DNA of 64,000 bases from Zygnema cylindricum (Eukaryota; Streptophyta; Zygnematophyceae; Zygnematales; Zygnemataceae), in NCBI GenBank assembly GCA_037447655.1, contig JBBHKE010002219.1, forward strand, positions 135,739 through 199,738, given 5' to 3'. The position numbers and the translations under genes were made by a program. The notes beneath the pieces are model-generated. The model searched no databases and was not told the DNA's origin. It saw only the letters and a program-made list of their open reading frames with translations. Shown here piece after piece: positions 42,365 through 54,779 of this stretch (positions within the stretch are counted from its first letter, which is position 1; each line of letters opens with the position of its first letter).

Positions 42365-45300
42365 GACGGCAGACCCCAGCGTGGGACAGATAACCTTTCT
42401 AACGAAGGTGGAAGTGGTAGAGAATCTTTTTATGGCTATGGTGCTAATCGTAAGTATACAAATAGCACCTTCAGTTCCTCTGCTGTCAGAACGTCTATTG
42501 CCGGGCAGGCCGCGAAGGAGACTTCTTCCGATTCTCTCCTTGCCAGTAAAACAGGCTCATTGAATTGGGTGGCTAAAGATTATGATTTTTGGGCAGACGC
42601 CCCTCAAGTTGATGGAGGCGATATGTGGGGTAGAGGGAGAGCAGAGGAAACTGTTCCGGACTCCAGTCAGCATTTTTCAGACTGCTGTAGCAAACAGATA
42701 GGTTGCTTGAGTTCAACCTCGCAGGGTTTCAGCGAATTGCAGCGGAAAGGGAGAAGTAAAGGGAAAGGTGAGGACTCGACAATCTTGAACCAGAAAATGT
42801 GATGTTGGCGAGCTGTCTGCGCTTGTATGAAGTATGGTGAAAGCAGGTAGGAGACAAGAAAGAGGATAAAAAATGAGTTTTACATGGTTTGTCTTTTACA
42901 TCGAGGAGAGCTTTAGGATTTTGTGTTGCTTCTCATTTCAATTATACTAGTAATTCAGTTATTGGTGTAATTTTCCTGATGTGAATTTCTCCTGATGTGG
43001 ATTTCTCCTGATGTACCCTGATTGACTTAGAATTGGTCGCCTCATCACCTATTGTTTCATGACTTAGCTCTTCACAAGCTCAGATGTGGCTTTCTTGTCT
43101 TAACTGCAGAAACTTCTCACCTGAAATTTTCCATCAAACCTTTATCTCTTAACCCTCCTCCTCCTGAGAGTGAAAGGCAAGAAGGGAGTCCCTTTCTCAA
43201 GCCACAACTCCTCCCACGTGTAAATGCTGGGCATGGGAAACCAAAATTTTCAATCAAGCCGGCGAGGATGGATACTGACTTGGAAGTTCAAGAGGTTTTA
43301 AAACCAAAGAATGATATGGATGGAGATGGAACAATTACACTTGTTCATCGACTTCAAAGGCTCACTGGAGAAGCATCCTCTGGAAAGAGAGAAGTGGTAT
43401 GTAATTGGAATTGTTTTAGGAATAAAAAGTCTTGTTGTCATTTGACTGTTTGTTGTCTTGTTTTACTTGTCAATTTAGTCTCCTTCTCATGTTAGCCTTT
43501 CTTCTACGGTTGTTCCTTAAGTGGAATATATCCACCCGTTTGATTTCTTTTTGTCCAATGTTAGTCGACCAACCGTATGCTGAATGACTGTTCCGGTTCC
43601 TGGATAGGGGTTTTTACCTTGTCGTTTCTGTTTTCTTCCCTGCAGTAATAAGGTCTTTTGAATCAAAAACAAAAATCCTCTGACTGAGTTTTTTTTAATT
43701 GTCTGTTCGTCAGCCGGCAGAGGCCCAATGCTGGACTTTTGAGCTTCCCCGTTCTCGCAATGAAGAAGATATTCTGGACTTCGCCAATGACTTTGAGTTA
43801 AAACAGGTAGGAAAGCTTTAGTTGTTTAGGTGGAGATGGAAGATGAATGGTTATTGCAAAGTTTGCAAAACTTTTGCGCTATATCGGACAGTATCCTAAC
43901 CCATTCCTGTTTGCAAAAACTCGGACACTTACTGCATTGTTTTTTTATCAGGGAGTTTATTTTATGCTACAATGTTGTTGGGTTTAATTTGGGTCCCTAG
44001 GTGAGACTAAGGAATGTTACTTGGAAAAAAGGTTTGGCTTTTTTGCTGTGGCCAGAGAGGTGTCCGGATAATTAGAAAGTCTAGGAGTGAATGGATGTTC
44101 TTTTGTTTTGGAAAAAAAACATGAGTTATGATATGCAGTGTGCTGAGATTTCTTCAGATGGTGGTCAGTGATTTCTCCTTCGTGTTTCCTTTGTAGGCAG
44201 ATGGAAGCCACAGGGAAGAGACGACGTGTCCCCATTTATTGTCTCGACAGAGGAATGGTCCTTTCTTTGAAGAGAACTCTGAAGGAGGCACAGTGGGCCA
44301 GCGAGGCCATGGCCACCTTTTGAGAATGCCAATGTAAGAAACTTAGGAACTCGTAACTTATCACTTTGGCTATATATCTGCAATTGTACATAAAGTGCAG
44401 AGAAGATATTCAGGCTTTCATGTTTTGACACTTGCTAGATGGTTTAAGTATTTTTTGTCCTCTTTCAGGCATTAAAAATTGCCTAACATTTATATGTAGA
44501 TTAACATATAAACTGACGTTTTGTAACTATGTAAATGTGATTATGTCAACGTTTGATCTGGATTCCAATTAGCGATTTTTTAATTACATTTTGAGACACT
44601 TTGGAGAAAGCCTCTATTTGCACACCACTTCAAAAAAATTGGACACCCATCACGAATGTCATTGATGTATGATGGGGGGATGGGATATATTACTAAAACG
44701 ACTTGAAGTTGTCTCCTGGGAATGGGAGGTAACAGTACAGGCTTTCAGGGGGCGCTACATAGACTAGTGGAGAAGGAGAAGCACGATCATGCAACTCTAC
44801 AAAAGGCCATTTTGAATTCGAGCAGTTTTTTGGGTACGATTTTAGAAATCTTTCTACAAGTTTGTTTTGGAAATTTTCTGTATCAGCACCATTTCTAGAA
44901 CGTTTAGCAATATCCTGGTAATGCATAAAGGTAATTTGCAAAGCACTCAAGCGAGGGGGAACTTCTTGTTATTTTTATCTCTGTTTTTTTTTCCTTTTTT
45001 TTCTTTTTCTGTTGACTGCAGGAAATAGAATAAGGGTGCTGGAAGTTCGCGTTTTAAAAACAAGCTTGGAGGCACATTTAACTATATGTCTTTGTGAAGT
45101 GCAACATTCTCCAGAGGTACTATTTATGCCAGAATGCAGAGAGTACTGTCCTTACATGAGAAAAACTTTTTATTTTTTTGATGTTGTTGGCAGTTTTTTG
45201 AACGGTGTTTCTGTTCTTTTTTCAGGGCTGGATCCCGTCTTCTGCTGGGATTTCTCCCTCCATCTATGTACTCTTTCCAACTCGTGGGACTTCAGATTTT

Positions 45301-46527
45301 GAACTTGTTCCCAATATTGCAGTTCGTGTCTTCCCCCCGTGGTAAGTTTTATGTCTGATTATCGGTTATTTTGACAATAACAGTGATGCATTTTGTGAGG
45401 AGTTGTTATGTATAATTCCGAATTAATAGGGGACTAGGAGGGTGGGTGTCATTAACACTTGAGCTTTTGACTGGAATCGGAAGGTCCTTTGGTTATAATG
45501 TGGAAATCTGTGATGTCTGAATACCATTTATAATACAATCACTTTTTATTAATTCCTCTAACATGTGATGTGATTTTACGAGCCTTGGGAACCAGTCAGC
45601 TCCAGTCAAAAGTGCAAAAGCTATATAAAACGTCACTCATTTGAATTAAATCTCTCTGTAGTTTTCCACGCTATCATTATGACCGTGTCTAATAAGAAAG
45701 TGACAAATTTAGAGCTGGGCTTGGTCCACTTGTTTTTTACGACCTTTTTGACGTTTTTTACAGGACATTTTGTCAACTCCTTATTTGATAGCCTGTTTTT
45801 TTTTTCTTGATTCGGAAGTTTTTTCCAAATCATCGCGGTTAGAGCCGAAAAACACTAATTCGGCCGTGATTTTTTTTGGCCGAACTCAGGAGTGGACTAC
45901 ACTCCCTACCTCTCCCTACACTAAGCTAGTAATTACAAATTCTAGCTTCGCACTTACACAGTGTACTAGAAAACGGCTTCCAGTCCAGCAAAGATCTTTC
46001 TATTTGGCCAAGTAGCCCTACAAATGGAAGGCGAAATTAAAAGAAATTGTATTCACAGACCTTCAAGTGGCCATTGCCCTGTTATTTTTAATTGTTATTG
46101 CCCACTTATTTTTGTCCGGTTTTATTTTTAATCGTTGTGATTGGGTGCGCAGGAGAGAACTGGAGGTCCCATCCTTAACTGATTGTAGGAAGGTTGTTTT
46201 CTGCTCAACTTATGCCGAGGTAATCTGATTCTCTACCGGAGAGACGCTAAAATTTTCGACTTTTGAAACTTGACGCTGGATCCCACTTCTCCGTAAGTAA
46301 AAATAATGTCTTTTGCTCCCTTCCTTTTTCACTTGTTTGTATACCTGGGGGAAATTCCTCTGCAATAAAGTGTTCTCCTGTTTTGGTTTTCTTTCATCTC
46401 TGTGGTTGGTAAGGCAATTTGCTTGCGAGGACTGGGAACTAGTTCGGTTACAACATTACATGTACTTGAAGATGGGCCTGATGTGGACTTCTGTAGGTCA
46501 AATATGTCTTTTCCCTGTAATCAGTGA
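42365..46527 (+). CDS. Spliced gene resembling SPIDR (DNA-repair scaffold)
   Basis: Proposed exons: 42365-42767, 43110-43396, 43714-43806, 44197-44333, 45029-45116, 45226-45341, 46153-46219 and possibly 46414-46527. All introns are GT-AG; the first seven exons join in phase without a stop (397 codons), and the eighth would end at TGA 46525-46527. The 5' end is open. Motifs: FSIKPLSLNPPPPE and KPKFSIKP repeats, then IRVLEVRVLKTSLEAHLTIC, SIYVLFPTRG, IAVRVFPPWRELEVPS and VVFCSTYAEV, an OB-fold-like run that by memory resembles vertebrate SPIDR (VRIFPPW, then NTYFCEKV). SPIDR links recombination factors in homologous recombination. Exon 5 needs the second of two adjacent AGs (45028, not 45021). 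Much shorter than animal SPIDR, so it may be partial or decaying. Confidence 0.5.
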
Positions 46528-48995
46528 CCCACACTAATTTATGTGAAGAGATTGGCACTTATGTTTCCTACATGCCGTAAAGAAGGTGATTTTACTGAGC
46601 CAATCATGTAGAGTTGTGTAGATCCTTTCGGTGTTGTGTGTTTTATGGTACAGGATTTCTACTTGAATAGGGAGGGCAGGTACATGTGGGTGAGGATTTT
46701 TGTTGTCGGCCATGAGATTTACACTATTTTTGTGCGTGAACTACGTACGGAATGGTTGCTCGGAGGCGCTGAAATTTTCTTTAAGTAGTGAAACCTGGGA
46801 TGAGTATCGTTTCACACCACTAGCCGAGATATGTTTCCACCGATGGAGCTTTTCGGTACGAAATTGTAAGACCCCAATTTGATGAAGCGATACAATAGCT
46901 CTCAATTTTTCAAGACAACGCGCCAATGGGATACGATGTTATGGGTGATGGTTTAACTTTGGACATGAAAAACACCTAATAAAAGGCACCACCTCCATCA
47001 TAGACAAAATGCAAAATTTTGTTTATCCCTTCCATAAATAATGTTTTCTTTTTTAACTTGAAAACAACTGGATTTTTAACATCAATCAGCATCAGCCTTC
47101 CAACACCATTTCATATTCCTGCGTATGTTTGTTTTTTCTACCAAACAGTTAATTTTTGGTATCTACCAAAATTAACATCATAAACTCATCGCAGTTAAAA
47201 GGGTATGCCTCATAGATATTGAAATTCAATATTTTTAACATTAGCTAACATTGAAATCCAAACATAAAACTAGTATGCAAAGTTCATCAAAGCAACAACC
47301 GATAACAAGAAATATATCAATACTAAAATATATACAAAACCTTGAACCACCGGTTGCTTTCTTAATAGGTCTTCTTTCTTCAACTGTCCCACAAAATGGT
47401 TGTAGCCGTCTAATTTGCCAGGTAGTAGTCATACTCATATTCATATTCATCCATCCCCGCACATCTTATTACTCTTCTACCAACATATCCATGTGCTGAT
47501 AAGTACCCAAAAATGTACAGCCAAATAAAACCATATAAACGCACATCTGACGTCTGTGTATTTACACGTGTGGCAACAATGACAAAAATGTATAACACAT
47601 ACAATTTTGTGATTCACCAACATAAAGTGACTTGTTAATATGAAGACAGTGAACTTGTAAGGACAAAAACACTATACGACTGGGGTTTTATTTCGAAGAC
47701 AATTTTTCGGTAATCAATACCTGACAGTGTCATAGAGCCAGAAAACATATAATAGACCTGATCAACTTATCAAACTTAGTAACAACAAATTTTGACAATA
47801 CATGGAGTAAATGCTTCTACAAGAGCCATACACCACAAGAACATGTGTAACATGCATATGTTCTTTAGTTTTGTATATCAACCAGAATATGAGGATGACC
47901 AGTAAGGATTCTTCTGTAGTGCTAATAACCAAATCAATATATTAGGCTGATGGTAGATATCTCCAGCCACGGTGTTTTACAAATATTCGTATAGTAATAC
48001 CGTTAGTTTCCGTTTCTTTAGGTCAGAAAAGTATCTTGATTCTTAAGCTGTCGGGGCTGAAGAATTTCAAACTACAGGCATAACAAGAAGTCATCCGAAA
48101 AACTTGATTATATCAATTGTTTTACGTTTTTACCTTGGTTTCTATTTTTTGGATTATATGGAGAACTACCGGTTTACTGAAAGTATAGTAATGATGTACT
48201 AAGACATAGTTTTCAGCTTTTCACTGTATATTGACCATTCAGTTACTAGTCAGTTATCATCAGATATTCCGATGTCAATGTTGAGGTATATTACGGGATG
48301 TATCATTGCCATTTTGATTCACCTAAGACGCTAATATTTTTAGTTACTTGAGTGCAACCATCATCATTAAAGGGTGAAACGGGAAAATTTTGTGAACCCC
48401 TAGTAGAAGGTTGTGCAATGCACGTCTTATTTTGAGCCAACCACACAGGCTTGTATTCAAAATTGTCAAAGATTTCTCAAACGTACAATCGGAGTATAAT
48501 ATTTCTACAAGAGCACTGTCTCACGAGGACGAACCGTACCGAAATGTTTTTAAAAGCCAAGATCTATAAGCGCGACAAACCAATAAGGGTCAAATGAATG
48601 TAGTAAACTTGCAGGATAAATTAAAAAGCACGATGGTAAACCATCTGAGTCTGGGGGTACAAAAGGGGTGGCATGACCAACACTGAAAAACAACAATAAT
48701 AAAAAACAAAAAGAGCGACAAGAACACACCCTAAAAAAAGGAAGCAACAACAAGGAAAATAAAAACACCCTAACTCAAAATGAAAAGCACGGCAACTCAC
48801 AAAAACAAAAATACAAACCCCAACCCCAACCCTAAGGAGCGTGACAAGATATCCTCCAACAAAAAGTTTTTGATGGATTTTGGTAACTTATTCACTTTCA
48901 GTCACATGGCCACTACGACATGTAAATTAGTTATCTTGGCACTTATTATCTAAGTGTCGCGACTGTATACGACATGTAGCTTACTACCATCTTAA
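46528..48995. other. No gene recognised
   Basis: AT-rich sequence without supported exons. GAGATATGTTTCCACCGATG and nearby bases (46825-46845) have weak echoes at 49270-49350. Short ORFs here show no protein-like pattern. Confidence 0.4.
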
Positions 48996-49178
48996 ATGTT
49001 AACGTTAACGTTGAAATCCAAAATTCAGAATAAAAACAAGGGGAAAATACATTATGAGCAGAGGGAGAGCCATCATTTCGAGCCGATACAAGTCATTTTA
49101 TATGGCAATCTACCGCTGACGGAGGAGGAGCAGATGGAAATTGTGCACCAAAAGGTTGAAACACGAGCTATAACTTGA
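48996..49178 (+). pseudogene. Short protein-like fragment of unknown origin
   Basis: 60 codons ending ESHHFEPIQVILYGNLPLTE and EEQMEIVHQKVETRAIT, then a stop. The composition looks like a real globular sequence, not low complexity. No family recognised and no splice sites proven; a captured exon or transposase scrap is equally possible. Confidence 0.25.
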
Positions 49179-49373
49179 AGGAAGAAAATTGGAAGCGTAA
49201 AGGTTGCCTTGGACATAAAAGCAACAAGGGAAAAGAAGGGCAAGAGGTAACTCATTGTTTCACTACATCAAATCGGTGGATCTTGGCGATCCTACCGATT
49301 TCTATCCTGATACAGCATCGGCGAAATTATATATCCGTTAGTGATGTGAAACGATACGCATTCCAGTTTGAGC

Positions 49374-49582
49374 TACACCGCGAATCGCTATTAGCGTTTA
49401 ACAAATATTTAGTGTTAAAGAACACTTAGTGTGATTAACGCTAATTGGGAATTTGGGGATTTTCAAGGAAAACAGTCACTCTAATTTGTTTTTTTGGGTT
49501 TTTTTAATCACTCTATATAAGAATTTGGGTACAAATTTAGGGGTGTTGAACTAGCGTGATTAACCCTAATATCAGCGGTGTA
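49374..49582. mobile_element. TA-flanked MITE (209 bp)
   Basis: TACACCGCGAATCGCTATTAGCG at the left and AATATCAGCGGTGTA at the right end; same family terminus. Confidence 0.65.
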
Positions 49583-49585
49583 CAG

Positions 49586-50211
49586 TACACCGCCAATCGC
49601 TATTAGAGTAAATAACGCTAATTCGGTGCCCCTTTAAAAAAAAAAACCTGAAATACAATCCATAATTCTATTTTTTCTTTACTCCTTTTAGGGTTCTTTT
49701 TTTAATTAGCGTTAATAACGGAAGTACACCGCAATGTTTATAGTGTGGTGTACAGACAGTTTTTTCCGTACCAAAATGTACTTTTTGAAATACAAATGTA
49801 CAAAAAGTCATTTATGTCAGATTTTGTACGGATACATATATTGATGTAGACATCAATACGACGGGCATTTATTATTTGAAAAAACCCAAACTACACCGTG
49901 AATCGTTATTAGCCTTATGTACGCTATATCGGCACCCCAAAATTTTGACATTGATACCTTAAATATAATAAATTACACTATTTAAGGATGTGGACCATAA
50001 TCTGCCACGTCTCCATGCACTAAACTAGAATGAATGACACTATTTTTTTCTTTGCACTAATAATTTCTATACGCTAATAACGATTCAAGGTGTAGCGTTA
50101 GTGATTGAATAGTATATATGTTTTTTTTTTGTTTTTTTTTCCCCAATTAGCGTTCATAACACTAATTTTTTTTTTACGCTATTTATTCCTTTAATAGCGA
50201 TTGGCGGTGTA
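49586..50211. mobile_element. TA-flanked MITE (626 bp) with a nested copy
   Basis: Ends TACACCGCCAATCGCTATTA and TAATAGCGATTGGCGGTGTA are exact inverted repeats over 20 bases. A 203-bp relative (49892-50094) sits inside. Confidence 0.75.
49892..50094. mobile_element. TA-flanked MITE (203 bp), nested
   Basis: TACACCGTGAATCGTTATTAG left, CTAATAACGATTCAAGGTGTA right; lies within 49586-50211. Confidence 0.7.
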
Positions 50212-50214
50212 CTG

Positions 50215-50505
50215 TACACCGTGAATCGCTATTAGCGTTCATGACTCTAATTGGGGTACCCTGTTTTTTTTGGCAAATTCTCAAATAGAATTAATCATTC
50301 TAAATGTTTCTAAACGTTATTTGAGGTACCCCACTTAATAGGGTTCATAACTGTAATTTAGTGCCCGTTTAAATAGTGTGGTGTGCGGACTGTCACATCC
50401 GTACTATTATGTACTTTTTTAAGTAAAAAAATACAAGAAAAATATTTACGCTGTCGCGCCCACATGTAAATGTGCTCTGCAAAAAAACCACCAAATAAGG
50501 TAGGC
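50215..50505. mobile_element. TA-flanked MITE, left part only
   Basis: Starts TACACCGTGAATCGCTATTA and follows 59733-60242 base for base with few changes to about 50505, where similarity stops; no right end. Confidence 0.6.
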
Positions 50506-51185
50506 AAAAGACGTGTTCACATTTGTTCGAATGTCGTTGGCGTGCTCGACCATGTGAACACTAGACATGCGTGTATGACGAAAGTTACGGAATTTTCCCG
50601 TAAAACAACCCAACAGTGCGATGTGTCACTCTGACGTTGTAACTGCCAACCCCAACTGTTTACGTGGTCACTGTAATTAAGTCTGTGCTGATAATTAGGG
50701 TAAACCTAAACTCTATTTCACGACGACAACCTATTTAGCGTTAATGTAAACCCTAATTTGACGCAAAAGTGCAAAATGACAACCAAATAGAGTAAGTTTT
50801 CACATTAATATGGGTGTAAGTTCACAATGGGACACATATTAGAGTAATTAAATAGAAAAAAATAGGGTTAACGAACAACATTTGGCGTAGGTGATATACA
50901 GCTTGGGATAACGCCAAATGTGGACAGACCACACAAAAAATATTCCTTTTCGACGAATCACAGCCATCCTGATTTTTTATTTTTTTTCCTGGATTGTCAA
51001 TCTTGTCCTCCCATTTTCGAAATACTTCCAAATTTCCAATAGGACGCAGGCGACCGTCCTACCTCCTCTCCCACGTCCATGGTTTCCATTCCGGTTATTT
51101 TTTCTCTTATCTCCGTCGACAATAACAGTTCAGGCGTGGATGCCACCACGTTAGGGGTTCTTTCTCAATCTGCCACTCGTTCTTC
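50506..51185. other. No gene recognised
   Basis: AT-rich sequence; scattered GTTAATGTAAACCC-like motifs only. Confidence 0.4.
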
Positions 51186-52870
51186 ATCTCCCTCTCAATC
51201 CATTCCCTATCTCTCACTCGGGTTACCTCTCCCTCTCCCACTCCCTCTCCCTCTCCCTCCCCCTTCCCCTCTCCTTCTCCCTCCCATTTTGCCTCTCTCT
51301 CCACCCTCTCCCTTTTAATATGCCACTCCTCCCTCTTCTTTGTAATCCTCTTCTCCTATTCCCTCTCTCTCTCGGTTTGCCTCTTCACTCCCCCTCGATC
51401 TCCCTCTCCCTCTCCCTGTCTTTTTCCTCTCCCTCTCGCTCTCAATCTACCCGTCCCACTCCTCTCCCTATCCCTCTCCATCTCCCTCTCCATCTTCCTC
51501 TCCCTCACCATCTCCCTATGTCTCTCCCTCTCCATCTCAATCAGTCGCCTCCTATCCCTCACACTCTCCCTATCCTTCTCTCTATCCCTACCCTTTTACC
51601 TATCCCTATCCCTCTTTCTCCCTTTCAATATGTCGCTCCCTGTACCTCTCCCTCTCTCTATCCCTATCCCTATCTCTCTCCCTCTCTCTCTCTCAATCTG
51701 TCGCTCCCTATCCCTCTCACTCTCTCTTTCTCCCTCTCCCTCTCCATCTCCCTCGCCATCTTCCACCCCCTCTCCCTCTCCTTGTCAATCTGCCGCTCTC
51801 ACTCCCTCTCCCTTTCCTTCTCCCTCTTCTTCTCCATCTCCCTCGCCGTCTTCCTCTCCCTCTCCCTCTCCCTCTCCCTTTCCCCTCCAATCTGCCTCTC
51901 TCCCTCTCTCTCTCTCCCTCTTCTTGTCCCTGTCCCTATCCTCCTCAATCAGCCTCTCCTTCTTCCTCTCCCTCTTTCCCTCAATCAGCCTCTCCTTCTC
52001 CCTCTCCCTCTCCCTCTCCCCCACAATCTACCTCTCCTTCTCCCTCTCCCTCTCGGTTTGCCTATCCCTCTCGGTTTGCCTCTCCCTCTCGCTTTCTCTC
52101 CCTCTCCCTCTCAATCTGGCCTATCCCTCTCGGTTTGCCTCTCCCTCTCGCTTTCTCTCCCCTCCCTCTCCCTCTCCCTCTCCCTATCCCTATCCCTCTC
52201 CCTCTCCCTCTCCCTCTTCCTCTCCCTCTCCTCTCCCTTTGCCTCTCCCTCTTAGTCCGTCTCTCTCTCCCTTCTCCCCCTCCTTTTCCCTCTTCCTCTC
52301 TTGTTTCCTCTAACCCTCTGTCTGCCTCCACTTCTCCCTCTCCTTTTCGGTTGGCCTCTCCATCTCCCTCTCCCAATCAATCTGCTGCTCTTTCTCTTTC
52401 TCCTTCTCCCTCTCCCTCTCCCTCTCCATCTCCCTCTCCCTATCAATTTGCCGCTCCCTTTCCTTCTCCCTCTCCCTCTCTCCCTCTCCGTCTCCCTCTC
52501 CTTCTCCCTCCCATCTCCCTATCCCTCTCTATATCCCTATCCCTATCTCTCTCCCTCTCTCTCTCAATCTGACGCTCTTTATTTCTCTCCCTCTCCCTAT
52601 ACCTAACTCTCTCCCTCTCTCTCAATCTGTCGCTCCCTATCCTTATCCCTCTCCCTTTCCCTCTCCCTCTTTCTCTCCATCTCCCTGTCAATCTGCTGCT
52701 CTCACTCCCTCTCGATTTTCTTCTCCCTCTTCCTCTCCATCTCCCTCGCCATTTTCCTCTCCATCTCCCTCGCCGTCTTCCTCTCCCTCTCCTCTCCCTT
52801 TCCTTATCCCGCCCCCCACACGCTACCCATCTCCCTCACGTGCCCCTCCCTCCCTCTCCTCCTCCTCTCT
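51186..52870 (+). repeat. CT-rich polypyrimidine block (CTCCCT)n, about 1.7 kb
   Basis: Irregular CTCCCT/CTCTCC repeats with a superimposed longer unit containing words like CAATCTGCCGCTC or CAATCTGTCGCTC every 100-150 bases. Long open frames on both strands (up to 311 codons of Leu/Pro/Ser) are a by-product of the repeat. Long polypyrimidine tracts can form triplex DNA. Confidence 0.9.
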
Positions 52871-53202
52871 TTCACTCCCCTGTATCTTTCCATCTCTTTG
52901 TAAATACTGTATTCTCTTTACTTCGGGATATCTCAAAGAGGCTACCCGACGAAAAAAAAAACAGACTTGACGACCATTCCTCATTTTATTCACATAGCTG
53001 AAAAGCACTCAAAATCATAGCCAAAGCATATTGGAAAATTAGTATTAAAACTTATTCTTTAAAATTTAAAAAAACCAAATTTTCCTTGTGAAAAAAAAAA
53101 TATTGAGTTTTCTTGCAGTTTTTTGAACATATTTTCGTAAAAGAACTCAAAAGCAACGCCAAAACGGTATGAAGAAACAAATATGACATATTCTTTATAA
53201 TT

Positions 53203-53266
<64 letters not shown>

Positions 53267-53986
53267 CCATATTGGCTACCAGTCATGTCTACAACTTGAG
53301 AAACGTAAGTATTATTCCTCCCAACCATATACTCTCCCCTCATCATTCAACGACGAGGCTGTCTCACTGCTGATCGGATACAGCGACGTCACGGCATCGT
53401 CACTGAAAAGGTGGATCTGCCATCATTCACTCCCATAGCTGGAAATGGGCCATGATTTGGTGCTAAAATTTAAAACCCTTCAGCTATGAGCTCCTGGTTG
53501 CTGGATTGACACCAGCTTTTACACAACTCGCCGATGGGGTAAGAGAGTAACGTAATGCAATATAATGTACTTTTTTTGGGAAAAAAGGAAGGTCCATCTC
53601 ATGGCAATTTTGCGGTCCAAGGGAAAATACAATCCAAATACACTTATGTATTCTTCATATAAAAATTAACATCCTAATGAGAATGAATAATCTTAAGGGG
53701 TTGTAAAAAACACCCTTATAAAATAGAAAAAAAGGTTACAATATCATTGATGGTGTCACGAATTACAACCAACTCGACATTCTATCTGAGTGAAATCTAA
53801 GATAATCTATCACACCAAACAAAAAACTATAAAAAAATAATACAAGCAAACCTCACTATTATAAAAAAGCATTTAACTCCCGCCCTCTCATTTCACTAAT
53901 TAATTATTAACTCTAACAACAGTTCGTCACATTCCAAAGTCCTCAAAGCCCCATTCGTCGCTAAAGTCATCCTCGTGTGTGTCGGC
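52871..53986. other. No gene recognised, contains an AT microsatellite
   Basis: AT-rich sequence; see the (AT)n repeat at 53207-53262 and a possible exon end on the minus strand near 53920-53980. Confidence 0.4.
53207..53262. repeat. (AT)n microsatellite, about 28 units
   Basis: Uninterrupted AT dinucleotides. Confidence 0.95.
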
Positions 53987-54500
53987 TAGTGTTGGGTATC
54001 AGGTTAATTCATATCGCGATAATTTCGATATTCGATATATCCCATCGACGGTAGACTCGAGCATCGCACCGACCAACATAGTTAACGCATATATACGCGA
54101 AATGGGTGTCCGTATAGCTCATTGTACGGAGAATAATGAAAATCCAGATGAAATTTCTAGAGCCTATTGGTAGGGTTGAAAAAAAATGAAAATTTTCATT
54201 TTTTTTATAGTTCGATATATCGGCGATAAGATGTATCGGCGATATATCGCCGATACATCGCGATAATTTGGTTTTTGATATATCGAAGCGATATATCGAT
54301 TATCGGGTATCTGAAATTCGATATATATCGAATATCGGCAAAAGGTCCTCGATACCCAACACTAGTGTCGGCGGTTTGTATGCCTTGGCGAATTCCCGTG
54401 CCCTCGCGGTGGGAAGTGGCACCTCATCACTTTCAAAATGGTTGCGCCATTTCATGATTATGCATTGTAATTCGGCTCAACTCCCATCCACTATGTTGCA
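53920..54500 (-). pseudogene. Possible exon split by the hAT-type MITE copy 2
   Basis: On the minus strand, upstream of the MITE, MKWRNHFESDEVPLPTAREF is readable and continues AKAYKPP into the insertion. Past the MITE comes THEDDFSDEWGFEDFGM and a stop, an acidic tail typical of a protein end. The two are off by one base, so this may be a decayed exon or chance. No family recognised. Confidence 0.25.
53987..54364. mobile_element. hAT-type MITE, copy 2 (378 bp)
   Basis: TAGTGTTGGGTATC...GATACCCAACACTA with a perfect 8-bp duplication GTGTCGGC at 53979-53986 and 54365-54372. Interior rich in GATATATCG palindromes, as in copy 1. Confidence 0.9.
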
Positions 54501-54779
54501 AACAACTCCCTTCAACTATATTTATCGATCTCCCTTACATGAATTCCATATTCCACATGATCGCTACCCTCCAACTATTATACGTCAAAATCTACTGCTA
54601 GAAGACAACTATCCACACATCGAGAACACCTTTTACTATCCTATTTTTGGCTTGATCTTGGTCCCTCCACATCTTGCAACGTGACATTGAGAACCGGCAA
54701 TTAAAAAAAAGACATGAATCAAGGGGCAAGGAGCGATAGAGAAAAGACGTGAGAAAGAGAGAGCCAAACAACAAAGAAA

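Noticed and set aside
45022-45028. Exon 5 starting at the stronger acceptor CTGCAG (45021)
   Set aside because: Joining to exon 4 there creates a stop in either frame of exon 4; the AG seven bases downstream gives an open, in-phase join.
48550-48768. Minus-strand 72-codon ORF with signal-peptide-like Leu/Phe run
   Set aside because: Arises from A-rich sequence on the plus strand; no conserved pattern or supporting context.
51320-52572. Long open frames of Leu/Pro/Ser (311, 227 and 145 codons) in the CT block
   Set aside because: Repeats of CTCCCT lack stop codons in several frames; all three frames and the opposite strand are open at once, with no domain or codon signal.
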